From: Cavia porcellus
Taxonomy: Eukaryota > Chordata > Mammalia > Rodentia > Caviidae
Direction of reading: 5' to 3'
DNA: 64,000 bases
Assembly (NCBI RefSeq): GCF_034190915.1
Contig: NW_026947638.1
Coordinates: 266,001 to 330,000, forward strand
Shown here: positions 1 through 11,216 of the stretch, in pieces
How positions within the stretch are numbered: the first letter of the stretch is position 1
How the letters are laid out: each line of letters starts with the position of its first letter
Program-made: the position numbers and the translations under genes
The notes under the pieces: model-generated
What the model was told of the DNA's origin: nothing
Databases searched by the model: none
Seen by the model: the letters and a program-made list of their open reading frames with translations, nothing else

Positions 1-165
1 AGAATTGCCTATATCATCAGTCATAATAAAACTGAACAAAACAGTAAAGAATAAGACCAATAAAACCAAAACATTGGAGACATTAGAGGACTTCAAAAGA
101 AGATAATAATCAACCAGAATGGGCATCACAATGAATCTTATTATCTTCATAGTTGTTGCCTATAC
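1..165 (-). mobile_element. Old L1 3' UTR, left half
   Basis: Part of an old minus-strand L1 3' UTR. It is the left side of the site into which the full-length L1 inserted, and it continues at 7342 after removal of that insertion. It aligns by eye with 57070-57230 (motifs around 'aacattgga.acattagaggacttcaaaag'), a 3' UTR module of another L1. The 3' end of this older copy lies outside the window. Confidence 0.75.
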
Positions 166-168
166 TTT
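155..168. repeat. Target-site duplication, left copy
   Basis: The 14 bases gttgcctatacttt occur here, immediately before or overlapping a T run, and again at 7342-7355 right after the other end of the L1. This is the expected signature of target-primed reverse transcription of a minus-strand L1; the last three T may belong either to the duplication or to the tail. Confidence 0.85.
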
Positions 169-1419
169 TTTTTTTTTTTTATTTAAGAGGAAAAAGAGAA
201 AAACACGAAACAAACCAAAGCGGCGTAAGGGTACACGCAATACAGAACTACAAAACAAAACAAAACAAAACAAAGCAAAACAAAAAACCATAACAGTAAG
301 AAATTACCTGCTAGTAGATTACACACTATTTTCTTGAAAATAGTTCCTCAAATCACAGTATCAAAGAACACAAGGTGGACAAACAGGGAGACTGCAAACA
401 GCTGTGTTCAATGTTCCAAAAACATTGATAAAGTCAGCTATTTAACACCCCCAAACACACTTGCTGTTATATCCGTTAGAGCTCCTTTTCTTTTTTTTTT
501 TTCCCTCTCTTTTTTACAACAAAATTTACACATCTTGGATTTTATTACTCCTTAGTGCTTATTACTTTCTTTAGGGGGGGGAAGAATACAGTCAAATATG
601 GCAAAACAAAGCTGTCAGTCAATACCAAGGATAGACATAGCACATGGTGTAGAACAGAGTACAAGTTTATCAACAATGGTTATCAACGTTGTCCCTTGTT
701 TCCTTAAAAAGAATTGTCTATCTTATTAGATATTATAAAGTTGGACAAAACAGTAGAGAACAAGACCAATAAAACTTAGGCATTGTAAACATTACAGGAC
801 TTCCAAAGAAGACAATAGTCAAACCAGAATGGGTATCTTAGTGAATCTTATTGTCTTCAAAGTAGTTGCCTATGTCTTCAAACTTGATACTATCATATAG
901 AATGGAACAGAGTCTAATCAGTCAAAACAAGATCGTGGGAGTACTACAGGACTTCAAAACAAGTTAATAGGAAATCGAAAAGAGTTACTATTTATATATC
1001 CTAATTTTTTTTTGAATTTTTTCTTTAATTAAGGCAAACATAAGAAATGACTAAATAATTTTTTTTGAAACAATAAGGGGGAGATTGAGATAAAACAGGA
1101 CATAACAATATAACAATAGAGGTCACAGCATGACTGTTTCAATAACCTAGTACTTCATCACCTTATAACCTGACTTAATAGTAGTTACCATAGTGTCTTT
1201 TTCCTTGAAATATTTGGGTAAAACTTCATATACTCTAGCTTCAAATATTTTCATATCAAGAAGCCCAGAATAAAGCCTTTCTAATTAATGAGTGAAACCT
1301 TTATAAGGCTTCAAGGCCACCTAATGGGGAATCATGATTACCACATATTTTTATATATTTGAATCATTACTTACATTAGGGAAACTATTCGGTATTCACA
1401 CATGCGAGATTGATTTATT
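166..1419 (-). other. L1 3' UTR with ~150-bp repeated modules
   Basis: Non-coding 3' region of the young L1. It is built from diverged modules that share a core like tgtctcttnttcttcaaaatagttgtcnatatctt. Visible module starts are near 691, 839-845 and 1190, with weaker ones near 325 and 555. Related modules occur at 7342-7715, 29340-29930, 56432-57480 and 58896-59700, so this organisation belongs to the L1 family rather than to one copy. A short A/C-rich stretch with AAAAC repeats lies at 249-285. Confidence 0.65.
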
Positions 1420-4400
1420 TCACTTGAGTATGGTCTCAAGCTGCGCCCATTTATTGATAAATATCTCAATGTGATCCTTCTTTATAGCTGAATAATACTC
1501 CATTGTATAGAAATACCACAACTTTTTTATCCATTCCTCAGTTGATGGGCACTTGGGTTGTTTCCAAGATCTGGCGATTACAAATTGTGCTGCTATAAAC
1601 ATAGGTGCACATATATCACTGTGGTATGATGCTTTCAGTTCTTCTGGGAATATGCCTAGAAGTGGAATAGCTGGAATAAATGGGATTTCCAGCCCCAACT
1701 TTTTGAGAAATCTCCAGACAGATCTCCACAAAGGCTGTACCAGTCTACACTCCCACCAGCAGTGCAGGAGAGTTCCTTTTTCCCCACAGCCTCTCCAGCA
1801 TTTGTTGTCGGTTTTCTTGATCCTGGCCATTCTTTCAGGAGTGAGATGGTATCTCAGTGTGGTTTTAATTTGCATTTCTCTAATGACCAATGATGATGAG
1901 CATTTTTTCATGTATTTATTTGCCATTTGCATTTCTTCATCTGAGAATTGCATATTCATCTCAGATGCCCATTTTTGGATTGGATCTTTGAATTTCGGAG
2001 GTCTGAGTTTCTTTAATTCTTTGTATGTTTTAGACAAGAGGACCTTGTCTGAGAGAGAGTTCACTAAAATCTTTTCCCAGTTTGTGGGTTTTCTTTTCAC
2101 TATGCTGGAGATTTCTTTTGACATGCAGAAACTTTTTAATAAGAAGTAGTCCCAGTTATTGATTCTGGGAAGTATTTCCCGTGCGGTTTGAGTCCTGTTC
2201 ATGAATTCTTTACCTACTCCTATGTCTCCAAGGTTTCTACCTATTTTGTCTTCCAATAGATTTAGTGTTTCTGTTTTAATATTCAGATCTTTGACCCATT
2301 TAGATTTTAATTTAGTACATGGTGATAGACATGGGTCTAGCTTTAGTTTTCGGCAAATGGAGAGCCAGTTTTTCTAGCACCATTTATTAAAGAGACTGTC
2401 GTTCTTCCAGTGAACCTGCTTGGCTCCTTTATCAAAAATAAGGTGGTTGAGTGTGTTCGTAGTTGTGGTTGTATCTTCTAATCTATTCCACTGATCTTCA
2501 GCTCTGCTTTGATTCCAATACCATGTTGATTTTACTACTGTTGCTTTGTAGTATAACTTCAAGTCAGGGATTGTGATGCCTCCTGCTTTGTCTTTGCTGC
2601 TTAGAATTGCCTTTGCGATTCTAGGTCTCTTCTGGTTCCAGATGAAATTTAGGAGTGATTTCTCTAGATCTATAAGGTATGTTGATGGTATTTCTATTGG
2701 GATTGCATTGAATCTGTATAACAGTTTTGGGAGAATGGCCATTTTCACAATGTTTGTTCTTCCTATCCATGAGCAAGGGATGTCTTTCCATTTTCTGAGA
2801 TCATCTTCAATTTCCTTTTTCAGTGTATTATAATTCTCACTGTATAAGTCTTTCACTTCTTTCGTAAGAGTAATTCCTAAATATTTCATTTTTTTGCTTG
2901 CTAATGTGAATAGTCCAGTTTCTCTTATTTCCCTCTCTGTAATTTTGTTGTTCGTGTATAGGAATGCTATTGATTTCTGAGTATTGATTTTGTATCCAGC
3001 CACATTACTGAATTTATTTATTGTATCTAAGAGTATTTCAATGGAGTTTAGGGGGTCTTCTATGTAGAGTATCATGTCATCTGCAAACAATGATAATTTA
3101 ACTTCTTCTTTTCCTATCTTTACCCCTTTTATTTCTCTTTCTTGCCTAATTGCTCTGGCTAGTACTTCCAGTACTATATTAAATAGGAGTGGTGATAAAG
3201 GACATCCTTGTCTTGTACCCGATTTTAAAGTAAAGGCTTTCAATTTTTGGCCATTTAGTATGATGCTGGCTGTTGGTTTGTCATAAATGGCCTTTATTAT
3301 ATTGAGGTAAAGACCATTTATTCCAATTTTCTGTAAAGTTCTTATCATGAATAAGTGTTGGACCTTATCAAAGGCTTTTTCTGCATCTATAGAGAAGATC
3401 ATGTGATTCTTATTTTTGGCTTTATTGATATGGTGGATTACATTTATTGATTTGTGTATGTTGAACCATCCTTGCATTCCTGGGATGAATCCCACCTGGT
3501 CATGGTGTATAATCTTCTTGATGATTTGCTGGATCCTATTTGCCAATATTTTATTGAGGATTTTTGCATCTGTGTTCATTAGGGAGATCGGTCTATAGTT
3601 CTCTTTTTTAGTTGGGTCTTTCTCAGGTTTTGGTACTAGAGTAATATTTGCTTCCAGGAATGACTTAGGAAGGATTGCTTCCCTTTCAATTTCATTGAAT
3701 AGTTTGAGGAGTGTCGGCATTAGGTCTTCTTTATATTTCTTGTAGAATTCTGCAGTGAATCCATCTGGGCCTGGGCTCTTCTTGGTAGGCAAGGACCCAA
3801 TTACATTCTCAATTTCATTAGCAGAGATTGGGTTATTCAACAGTTTTATATCCTCTTGATCTAGCTTTGGTACTTCATATGCTTCTAAGAATCTGTCTAT
3901 TTCTTCTGTGTTATCAAACTTTTGAGAGTAGAGGTTTTCGAAATAGGTGTTGATGATCCTCTGTATTTCTATTGGGTCTGTAGTGATTTCTCCTTTTTCA
4001 TTTCTTATTGCATGAATTTGAGCTTTTTCTTTCCTTTTTTTAATAAGGTTGGCTAGGGGCTTATCGATTTTATTTATTCTTTCAAAGAACCAACTCTTTG
4101 ATTCGTTGATTCTTTGGATTGTTTTCTTAGTCTCTATTGCATTGATTTCTGCTCTGATTCTTATAATTTCCTCTCTTCTTTTGGCTTTGGGCTTGACTTG
4201 CTCTTCTTTTTCTAGCTGTTTGAGGTGTAGCATCAGGTTATTTACTTGTATTCGTTCTGTTTTCCTGATGTGGGAACTCAGTGCAATAAATTTTCCTCTC
4301 AGAACGGCTTTCATTGCATCCCACAGATTCCAGTAAGTTGTATCTGCATTTTCATTTTCTTTTAGGTATTGTTTCATTTCTTCTTTAATTTCTTCTGTGA

Positions 4401-5205
4401 CCCACTGATTACTCAAGAGTGTGTTATTTAGTTTCCATGTGTTTGCGGAATTTTTGCAGTATCCTTTGTCATTAATTTCTAATTTCAGAGCGCTATGATC
4501 CGATAATATGCAAGGGATGATTTCAACTCTTTTGCATTTGCTTAAATATGTTCTGTGAGCTAATATATGGTCTATTTTAGAAAATGATCCATGTACTGCT
4601 GAGAAGAATGTGTATTCTGATGTTGTTGGGTGGAACATTCTGTATATGTCTATCAAACCCATTTGTTCACAGGTGTGATTCAGTTCTGTTATTTCTTTGC
4701 TCATTTTCTGTCTGGTTGATCTGTCCCTTGGTGTCAGTGGTGTACTAAGGGCTCCTGTTACAATTGTGTTACTGATAATTTGAGTTTTCATTTCTGTTAA
4801 TAATTGTTTTATATAACTGGGTGCTCTGGAGTTTGGTGCGTATATATTTAAGATAGTTATCTCTTCCTCTTGGAGTTTTCCCCTTACGAGTATGTAGTGA
4901 CCTTCTTTGTCCTTTATGGTCATTGTTGGTTTAAAGTTCACGTTGTCTGCAAACAGAATGGCTACTCCTGCCTTTTTTTGGATTCCTGCTGCATGAAGAA
5001 TTGTTTTCCATCCTTTGACTTTCAGTCTGTGAGTATCCTTCTGGGTTAGATGGGTTTCCTGTAAACAGCATATGGTTGGATTTTGTTTCTTGATCCATTC
5101 TGCTAGTCTGTTTCTTTTGATTGGTGCATTGAGACCATTTACATTAATGGTTATTACTGTTAAATGCTGGTTAATTGTAGGAATGTTATCTCTCTGCTGT
5201 TGCAT
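1420..5205 (-). pseudogene. LINE-1 ORF2p (endonuclease-reverse transcriptase), one amber stop
   Basis: ORF2p nicks target DNA and reverse-transcribes L1 RNA. The start is the ATG at 5205, 19 bp after the ORF1 stop. The frame runs 943 codons to TAG at 2374-2376, then stays open in the same frame for 317 more codons to 1420: about 1261 codons in all, close to the usual 1275-1280. The stop replaces the Trp codon of the conserved NKWCW motif. Domains: apurinic-type endonuclease (about 1-240) with N21, E50, Y122, D212 and S235-D236-H237 present, but the GDFNT motif reads GALST at 151-155 (Asp to Ala, Asn to Ser). The RT domain has FADD at 707-710. The C-terminal cysteine knuckle ([14 protein letters not shown]) is intact, beyond the stop. 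Truncation at 943 would leave endonuclease and RT but remove the C-terminal domain, so autonomous activity is unlikely. Confidence 0.95.
2374..2376 (-). other. Premature TAG in L1 ORF2
   Basis: On the minus strand the codons read tgg tgc TAG aaa aac tgg, where related L1s read tgg tgc tgg gaa aac tgg; the paralogous copy at about 39418 keeps tggtgttgggaaaactgg. Thus two G-to-A changes, Trp to stop and Glu to Lys, are adjacent. The 39 codons following (2373-2257) contain no further stop. Confidence 0.9.
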
Positions 5206-5224
5206 CTTTATCTTTTGGTTCTGT

Positions 5225-6277
5225 TTAATTATTTGCTTTGCTTAGTGCTTTTTTCCTTTGTGTATCTAAACTGTCTTTCAATATTTTTTGCAGGGTTGGT
5301 TTGGTGTTCATGAAGTTCTTCAGCTGTTCTTTGTCATGGAAGTATCGTACTGCACCATCTATTTTGAATGATAGTTTTGCAGGATATATCAGTCTTGGTT
5401 GGAAATCATTTTGCTTTAGGATCTGGAATACTTCACTCCATGCTCTTCTTGACTTTATCGTTTGTGCTGAGAAGTCTGCTGTGATTCTGATAGGTTTTCC
5501 TTTATAAGTGATTTGTCTTTTCTCTCTGACAGCTTTTAATAATCTATTCTTGTGTTGGATTTCTGGGATGGTGACTATTATATGTCTGGGTGTAGTTTTA
5601 TTTTGGTTATGACTGTTTGGAGTTCTATATGCTTCACTGATCCTGATGTCAGTTTCTGATCTCATGCTTGGGAAATTTTCAGCTATTACTTCTCTAAATA
5701 TCCTCCTGACATCCTTCATGTTGTCTCCCTCTCTTTCATTAATCCCTATCATTCTTATGTTATTCTTCTTTGCATCATCTTGCAGTTGTTGAATTGTTGT
5801 TTCCTGGTTCCTTGTTATTTTCAAAAGATCTTTCCTTTCCTGTTCACTAGCTGCAATCCTGTCTTCAAGGTCTGAAATTCTACCTTCACTTTCATTAAGG
5901 CGGTTTTTACAACTTTCAGTGGAGTTTTTTATTTCCTGTATATCTCTGTGCATCTGCATTATGTATTCTGTTTGTTTCTTATATTGCTCGTCTAGGGATT
6001 CTATCTTTTTGTTTAGTTCCTCCAATTTTTTATCTGTGTTTTCTTTAGATATATTTAGAATCTCTTTCATTTCTTTTATCATTTCTTCTTTTATCTGGGA
6101 GATTATTTCGAGTTTGAATTTCTTTAAAGCTTCCTGGAGTTGCTTGTCAATTTCAGTGGCTATTGTGTCCGATATATGAGGTGGATGGGATATATTTTCT
6201 TCTATATACATCGCTCCTAGGGTTTCTTGAGATGGGCTGGAGGTTTGAGGTTGTAATTTGATCTTTCGTTTTGTCAT
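5225..6277 (-). CDS. LINE-1 ORF1p, nucleic-acid-binding chaperone, intact
   Basis: A 350-residue ORF1p, within the usual range for rodent L1 (about 340-370). ORF1p trimerises through a coiled coil, coats L1 RNA and acts as a chaperone in the ribonucleoprotein. Visible parts: a short N-terminal region (1-30) rich in Lys, Ser and Pro; a long heptad-rich coiled coil (about 35-165); an RRM-like domain (about 170-265, with [12 protein letters not shown] at its first strand); and the C-terminal domain (about 265-335, with [22 protein letters not shown] and [11 protein letters not shown]). The start ATG follows the tether of the 5' UTR, and the stop lies 19 bp before the ORF2 ATG, the classic dicistronic spacing. 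No internal stop or frameshift is seen. Expression would depend on the monomer promoter at 6590-7341. Confidence 0.95.
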   Translation of the reverse strand: MTKRKIKLQPQTSSPSQETLGAMYIEENISHPPHISDTIATEIDKQLQEALKKFKLEIISQIKEEMIKEMKEILNISKENTDKKLEELNKKIESLDEQYKKQTEYIMQMHRDIQEIKNSTESCKNRLNESEGRISDLEDRIAASEQERKDLLKITRNQETTIQQLQDDAKKNNIRMIGINEREGDNMKDVRRIFREVIAENFPSMRSETDIRISEAYRTPNSHNQNKTTPRHIIVTIPEIQHKNRLLKAVREKRQITYKGKPIRITADFSAQTIKSRRAWSEVFQILKQNDFQPRLIYPAKLSFKIDGAVRYFHDKEQLKNFMNTKPTLQKILKDSLDTQRKKALSKANN

Positions 6278-6590
6278 TTTCCTATATTTCTGTGTTTCAA
6301 GTGTTACTTGAAAGCTTCCTCAGGATCTGTTGAAAATCCCCTTCTATGTTTGGAGCTACTGGGACTCTGGCGCCGCGCTACTCCAAGCCATTAGGCCTAC
6401 AGAACCAGTGTCCCTCCTCTGCCTGCTCAGAACTCCGCAGTTCCAAACAAGCTGGGCCCCAGGGACACTGTGCGCCCACCTGCCCCTTGGAAGCTCCACA
6501 GTTCTTCAATCGCAGCCGGGTTAGGGTACTCACCACAGGCCACAGTGCTTCAGGAACCTGTGGACCCTCCCTGGTTGCAGAGATATCCAC
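6278..6590 (-). promoter_or_regulatory. L1 5' UTR tether between monomers and ORF1
   Basis: GC-rich non-coding stretch between the ORF1 start and the tandem monomers. It is non-repeated except for weak similarity to the monomer at its distal end (6545-6590). Open frames on both strands here reflect GC-rich composition and are not considered genes. Confidence 0.7.
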
Positions 6591-7341
6591 AGTCCTCCAG
6601 ACACACAGAGAGGCCAGTGAGGGCACCCCAGATCTGCCCAGCTCCTCCTCTGCAGACCTGTGGCCAGGCGTGGCAGCTAAACAGGCTGGGCTAGGCTGGT
6701 AGTGTGGGCCAGCCCACCTATTGGGAGCTCAGCAGGTCTCCAAATGAAGCCGGGAATGGGGAGGCTGATGTGGAAGCCTTAAACCCACCTCTCTCCTTCA
6801 CTGCACCTGGAAGCCTGAGGGAACTCCAGCAGTCTGGGCGCAGAAATCCAGAGTCCTCCAGACACGCAGAGAGGCCAGTGAGGGCACCCCAGATCTGCCC
6901 AGCTCCTCCTCTGCAGACCTGTGGCCAGGCGCGGCAGCTAAACAGGCTGGGCTAGGCTGGTAGTGTGGGCCAGCCCACCTATCGGGAGCTCAGCAGGTCT
7001 CCAAATGAAGCCGGGAATGGGGAGGCTGATGTGGAAGCCTTAAACCCACCTCTCTCCTTCACTGCACCTGGAAGCCTGAGGGAACTCCAGCAGTCTGGGT
7101 GCAGAAATCCAGAGTCCTCCAGACACGCAGAGAGGCCAGTGAGGGCACCCCAGATCTGCCCAGCTCCTCCTCTGCAGACCTATGGCCAGGCGCGGCTGCT
7201 AAACAGGCTGGGCTAGGCTGGTTGTGTGGGCCAGCCCACCTTTCGGGAGCTCAGCAGGTCTCCAAATGAAGCCTGGAATGGGGAGGCTGATGTGGAAGCC
7301 TCAAACCCACCTCTCGCCTTCACTGCACCTGGAAGCCTGAG
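6591..7341 (-). promoter_or_regulatory. Tandem 261-bp L1 promoter monomers
   Basis: Two complete and two partial copies of a GC-rich unit with an exact 261-bp period: the marker gcagacct(g/a)tggccaggcg begins at 6652, 6913 and 7174. On the minus strand the outermost copy (7341-7174) is truncated at 168 bp, then come two full copies (7173-6913 and 6912-6652) and a partial proximal copy (6651-about 6591). Copies differ at only a handful of positions by eye. Tandem 5' monomers act as internal promoters in mouse L1 (Tf, Gf and A families); this role is inferred from position, as the sequence is not one I recognise from mouse. Confidence 0.85.
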
Positions 7342-7715
7342 GTTGCCTATACTTTCAAACTTGGTACTATCAAGCATAACAGAATAGAGGAAAATCAGTC
7401 TAAACAAGATGGTGAAAGCAACACAGAGTTTCAAATCAAGTTAATAGGAAATCAAAGTGGGTTACTATAATATATCCTGCTATTTTTTATTTTTCCCTTA
7501 ATTAAAAGGATAAAAATGAAAAAGTAGATAATAAAAAGGAGATTGAGATAAAAGAGAACATAACAACAAATCAGCACAGGTCAAAACATAACCATTTAAG
7601 CAAAATAGTGTTTCACCACAAGATAATCTCGACATAATAGTAGCTACCATAGTGTCTCTTCCCTTAAAATCTTTGGGTATAACTTCGTATATTGTAGCAT
7701 CAAACTTATCAAGAC
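7342..7715 (-). mobile_element. Old L1 3' UTR, right half (with TSD 7342-7355)
   Basis: Continues the 3' UTR interrupted at 165. It is colinear with 862-1250 of the young L1: shared tracts include caagttaataggaaatc, ggagattgagataaaa, agtagctaccatagtgtct and ttgggtataacttc. Similarity fades after about 7715. It opens with the right copy of the 14-bp target-site duplication. Confidence 0.8.
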
Positions 7716-9540
7716 AATATAAAACTGTTCAAGAGAATGACAGTATTACAGGGTATTCAGAATCAACTAACAGAAAATGAACAATGGTTTCTGTATAATC
7801 TCCTTGTCTATAAAAGTTTTTGTTTGTATTATCACATATAATAAAATCCAATAAGATACAACATGTTAAAACCGATGGAGACAGAAGAACAAAAGCTTGT
7901 TTGGACTTCAAAACAAGAGGATATTAAATCAGCACTACCTATTGTGATGTCTTGTTTTCTCCAAAATTGCTGTTCCTTCTCTGCTTCATTTCTGTTGAGC
8001 TCTTTTTCTGTCATTGTTGTCGGTTTGTCCTATACATTTCACTTTCTGCTCCATTCATTGCTAATTTTCACATTTTGCTAGAGAATTCACTTCTTTAATA
8101 ACTACATGTTAAGTGATTTATTGCACAAAACAGATAATTTTTACAGCGACTGAAATTCAATAAATTTCATTTGTTCACTTGTTCTTTATGAAAAATAACA
8201 TAACATTTCAATTATTTAGATACTTATAAACTGTGGAAACCCTGTAATATAACCTTAAGTTATCAACAAATAGCTGTATAAAATATTCTTATACTGTGTT
8301 ACTTCCAGCCTAAAGGAGCATGATATTTTATATAGAGGATTAAAGACTAATCCTAGGATATGCAATTCAGGTAATAATGACATATCTTACAATGAACTAA
8401 CACTACGGGAGAATTATAAATGCCAAAATTGTATGTTCACACAGAGACATATATCTCCACATGCCCACACAAAAATTTTTAATGTCACTGTAGAAACCAA
8501 AAAGCAGGGAAAATTTGGAGATGGTTTAACTATTTAAAAAGTGAAATACATACTTGTATGCTTTACTCCTGAGGTTGTTGAATTTCAAGAGAAAGATATA
8601 TATATATAAGCTAGAGATACTGTAAGATGTTGCTCAATTCTACCTGCCTAGCTGGAAGCTGATGAGTGAGATCCTTGCGAGGGGAATTCTGAAACAGGAA
8701 TTCCTGTAAGCTTTTGATGATACCAAGCACTCAGTGCTCAGATTAAAAAAATCAGAAATAATAAAATGACGCTCTGTTTGAAGAATCCTTTTAATAGTCA
8801 AAACAATAAACATTATAAAAAGTGTCAGATGAAAGACAGTAAAGTTATCTGAGTATTGGGCTGCCATTTGCCAATGGGTCTAAAATGAATGATCATCAGT
8901 AGTTTATCAGTGACAGGGAAATGAACACTACAGAGTTCTGTCAGGTAATTGTAAGTATCTTCAGTGCATTAACCTGGTGAGAAGAAAAAGAATATCCACT
9001 GTTCAATCAAATATAAACTCCACTCACACGTGATCACATGGTGTGATCAAACTTTCGGGTTTGCTTGTTTATGAAAGTAATTTATAAAATTTAGAAAAAG
9101 ATTTTATAAATTTGAGCATATTAAATATCCTAACCCAAACTTAGTATAAAGAATAAGGCCTTTCCTGTGAATATACTAGTTCTTATTTTTCTAAGATTCA
9201 TGAATATGTACATATATGTGTTATCAAAATGCTCTACAAGACAAAAATATTTAGATTACTCCTACTATCAGAAAAATAAAAATGAAACATTTTCTTTAAA
9301 TAATTAAGTTTACAAAATGTTAAATAATACAACACACATCAGGTACAAAATGTATCAAAAAGAATTATACAATGTTAAAGTCTCTTAACCTTGAATAGCT
9401 AAATGTATGAATTTTAAAGAGGCTTTGTATTGTTTATGCCTAAATTATTTTCTTGCTACACCATCAACTACATTAGAAACCTAGTGCTAACAACTAATTA
9501 ACATTTTATATTCATAGAAAAGTATGCATGACAATATATT
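7716..9540. other. AT-rich unannotated DNA
   Basis: No gene or recognisable repeat was identified. It may include further decayed L1 3' UTR near 7716-8080. A short (TA)n tract lies at about 8596-8608. Open frames are below 80 codons and show no recognisable protein. Confidence 0.5.
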
Positions 9541-9547
9541 TGTATCT

Positions 9548-9606
9548 TTTTTTTTTCTTGAGACAAGATCTTGCTATGCAGTTCAGGCTGCCCTTGAACT
9601 CCCAGA
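9548..9606 (-). mobile_element. B1 SINE fragment
   Basis: Starts with a T run, then ttgagacaagatcttgctatgcagttcaggctgcccttgaactc, the reverse complement of a B1 3' end (7SL RNA-derived). It is truncated after about 60 bp. Confidence 0.75.
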
Positions 9607-9739
9607 GATATACCCACAAAAAAATACTGAGACTCAAATTTTTTCCAGTCTCTTTGCTTGCTTATTTCTACAGTATCAAACCTCTTATTTCTACAATATC
9701 AAAGCAAATGATCATAGCAATTGGACTGTAAACTGAAAT

Positions 9740-10090
9740 ATTGATTCCAAATAAGTATTCCTTTTGTTGTTGGTTTTCTTAAGAATTTTGTCACAGTGAC
9801 AATATGGGAACACAATGATACATCACAAAATTCCTCCAAACAAAGAAATTATGTAATGATTTCAGTTGATGCAGTAAGGTATTTGACAAAATTGAACATT
9901 CATTAATAATTAAATCTCTAAAGACAATAGTTATTGAAGTAGTTTGCATGATCAGAATAAAGATTATGTATTAAAGGCTTACAGTCAATATGATGAACAG
10001 GGAAAATCTAAGAACTTTTCTTAAAGATCTTATATGAGGAAAGAAAGACCACTTCCCTGAAAATCTTTACCAAGACAATTATTTTCTTGA
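9740..10090. other. Unannotated AT-rich DNA
   Basis: Nothing recognised in this stretch. Confidence 0.4.
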
Positions 10091-10095
10091 GGGCA

Positions 10096-10214
10096 AAGAT
10101 TGTTTGAAACAGGGTCTTGCTATTTAATGCAGGCTGGTCTTGAACTCATGGTGATCCTTCTGCTTCAGCCCCTCGCATGCTGGGATTCCAGATATTTATC
10201 ACCATGCCTGGCTG
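10096..10214 (-). mobile_element. B1 SINE
   Basis: Reverse complement of a B1: aaacagggtcttgctatttaatgcaggctggtcttgaactca, then cttcagcccctcgcatgctgggattccag and accatgcctggctg. Diverged, nearly full-length monomer. Confidence 0.85.
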
Positions 10215-10404
10215 CCAACACAGTTAGACAGTAAAAGGTGACAAAAAGTAACCTATATTAAAATCAAAGATGATGAGTTGTTGTTACAGATAAAATGGTT
10301 ATATAAGCAGTGAACACCAAAGACCCAATAAAAAAGTTATTTTTGATAAATTCCTGAAAACTCCAGAATACAAAATCATGAAATAACTAGAGACTGAAGA
10401 GTAA

Positions 10405-10505
10405 CTAGATTATGTATTATGTTCCTAGCATGGCGATGCCCAAGAATTGTGAATTCAATACCCAGCATCACCAAACAGAGAACCAAAAATAATAATAATA
10501 ATCAG
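10405..10505 (+). mobile_element. Possible decayed tRNA-derived SINE
   Basis: cctagcatggcgatgcccaagaattgtgaattcaatacccagcatcacc resembles the 3' half of an ID-like SINE (box B-like gttcaatacc), followed by an A/AAT-rich tail. Confidence 0.4.
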
Positions 10506-10550
10506 TAGTCATTCTACACGCAAATAATTAACCAATAAAAAAAAGAGGTA

Positions 10551-10700
10551 AGAGGCCAGGCATGGCCACACAACCTTACTCCCAGCACTCTGCGAGACTG
10601 GACAGGAGATGTGCAACTTGGAGCCCCACAAGGCTCACTTAGTGCTTAGCAACTTTCTTCTCAAGGAAAGGTATTTTAAAAGACCTGGGGATGGAGTTCA
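10551..10700 (+). mobile_element. Decayed B1-like SINE
   Basis: ggccaggcatggccacacaaccttactcccagcactctgcgag matches a B1 5' end; the 3' half is rearranged or badly diverged. Confidence 0.55.
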
Positions 10701-11168
10701 GTGGAGAACTCTGGCTTCAATACTCAGAATGACAGAAAGTTTAAAAGAAGTGATTGAGAAAACATCATATTTGGCAACAAAAAGAATAAAATGCGTAGGA
10801 ATGAATTAAAAAAATAAAAGAATCACTAAAATTATAAAACAATAGTGAAGGAAAGTAAAGGCAAAAAATAAAGTACTCCTAATATTCACAGGTTTGAAGA
10901 TTTGTAATTGTGAGTAAGTCCAGAGTATGGAAAATAACCTGCAGATTTAATGGAAGTACTAGGTGCATTCTTTACATAAATAGAAAAATATATTAAAATT
11001 GATATAAAATCACTAAAAACCTAAAGTGGCAAAAGCAACCTTTGAAAAAAGAACAAATTTGTAAGTGTCAAAAGTTTTATAGTTTAAAAATACAGTAGTC
11101 AAAATGCACAAAATAGAAAACAAAGCTCAGGGTAAATATAGAACATTAGAACAGTAGAGAATTCAGAA

Positions 11169-11170
<2 letters not shown>

Positions 11171-11216
<46 letters not shown>

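Larger units (their letters stand above)
166..7341 (-). mobile_element. Full-length, recently inserted LINE-1
   Basis: A complete non-LTR retrotransposon of about 7.2 kb on the minus strand. Reading 5' to 3' on that strand it has tandem promoter monomers (7341-about 6590), a tether (about 6590-6278), ORF1 (6277-5225), a 19-bp spacer, ORF2 (5205-1420) with one internal amber codon, a 1.25-kb 3' UTR (1419-about 182) and a tail seen as a T run at 166-181. It is bounded by a perfect 14-bp target-site duplication. The perfect duplication, open ORF1, near-open ORF2 and near-identical monomers indicate a young insertion, nested in an older L1 3' UTR. It resembles active rodent L1 in plan but I cannot name the subfamily. 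Confidence 0.92.

Noticed and set aside
1553..2149. 198-codon plus-strand frame
   Set aside because: It is the antisense shadow of L1 ORF2.
6346..7216. Repeated 83-codon plus-strand frames as a small protein family
   Set aside because: They are the GC-rich L1 promoter monomers repeated every 261 bp (a multiple of 3), so the same chance frame recurs.
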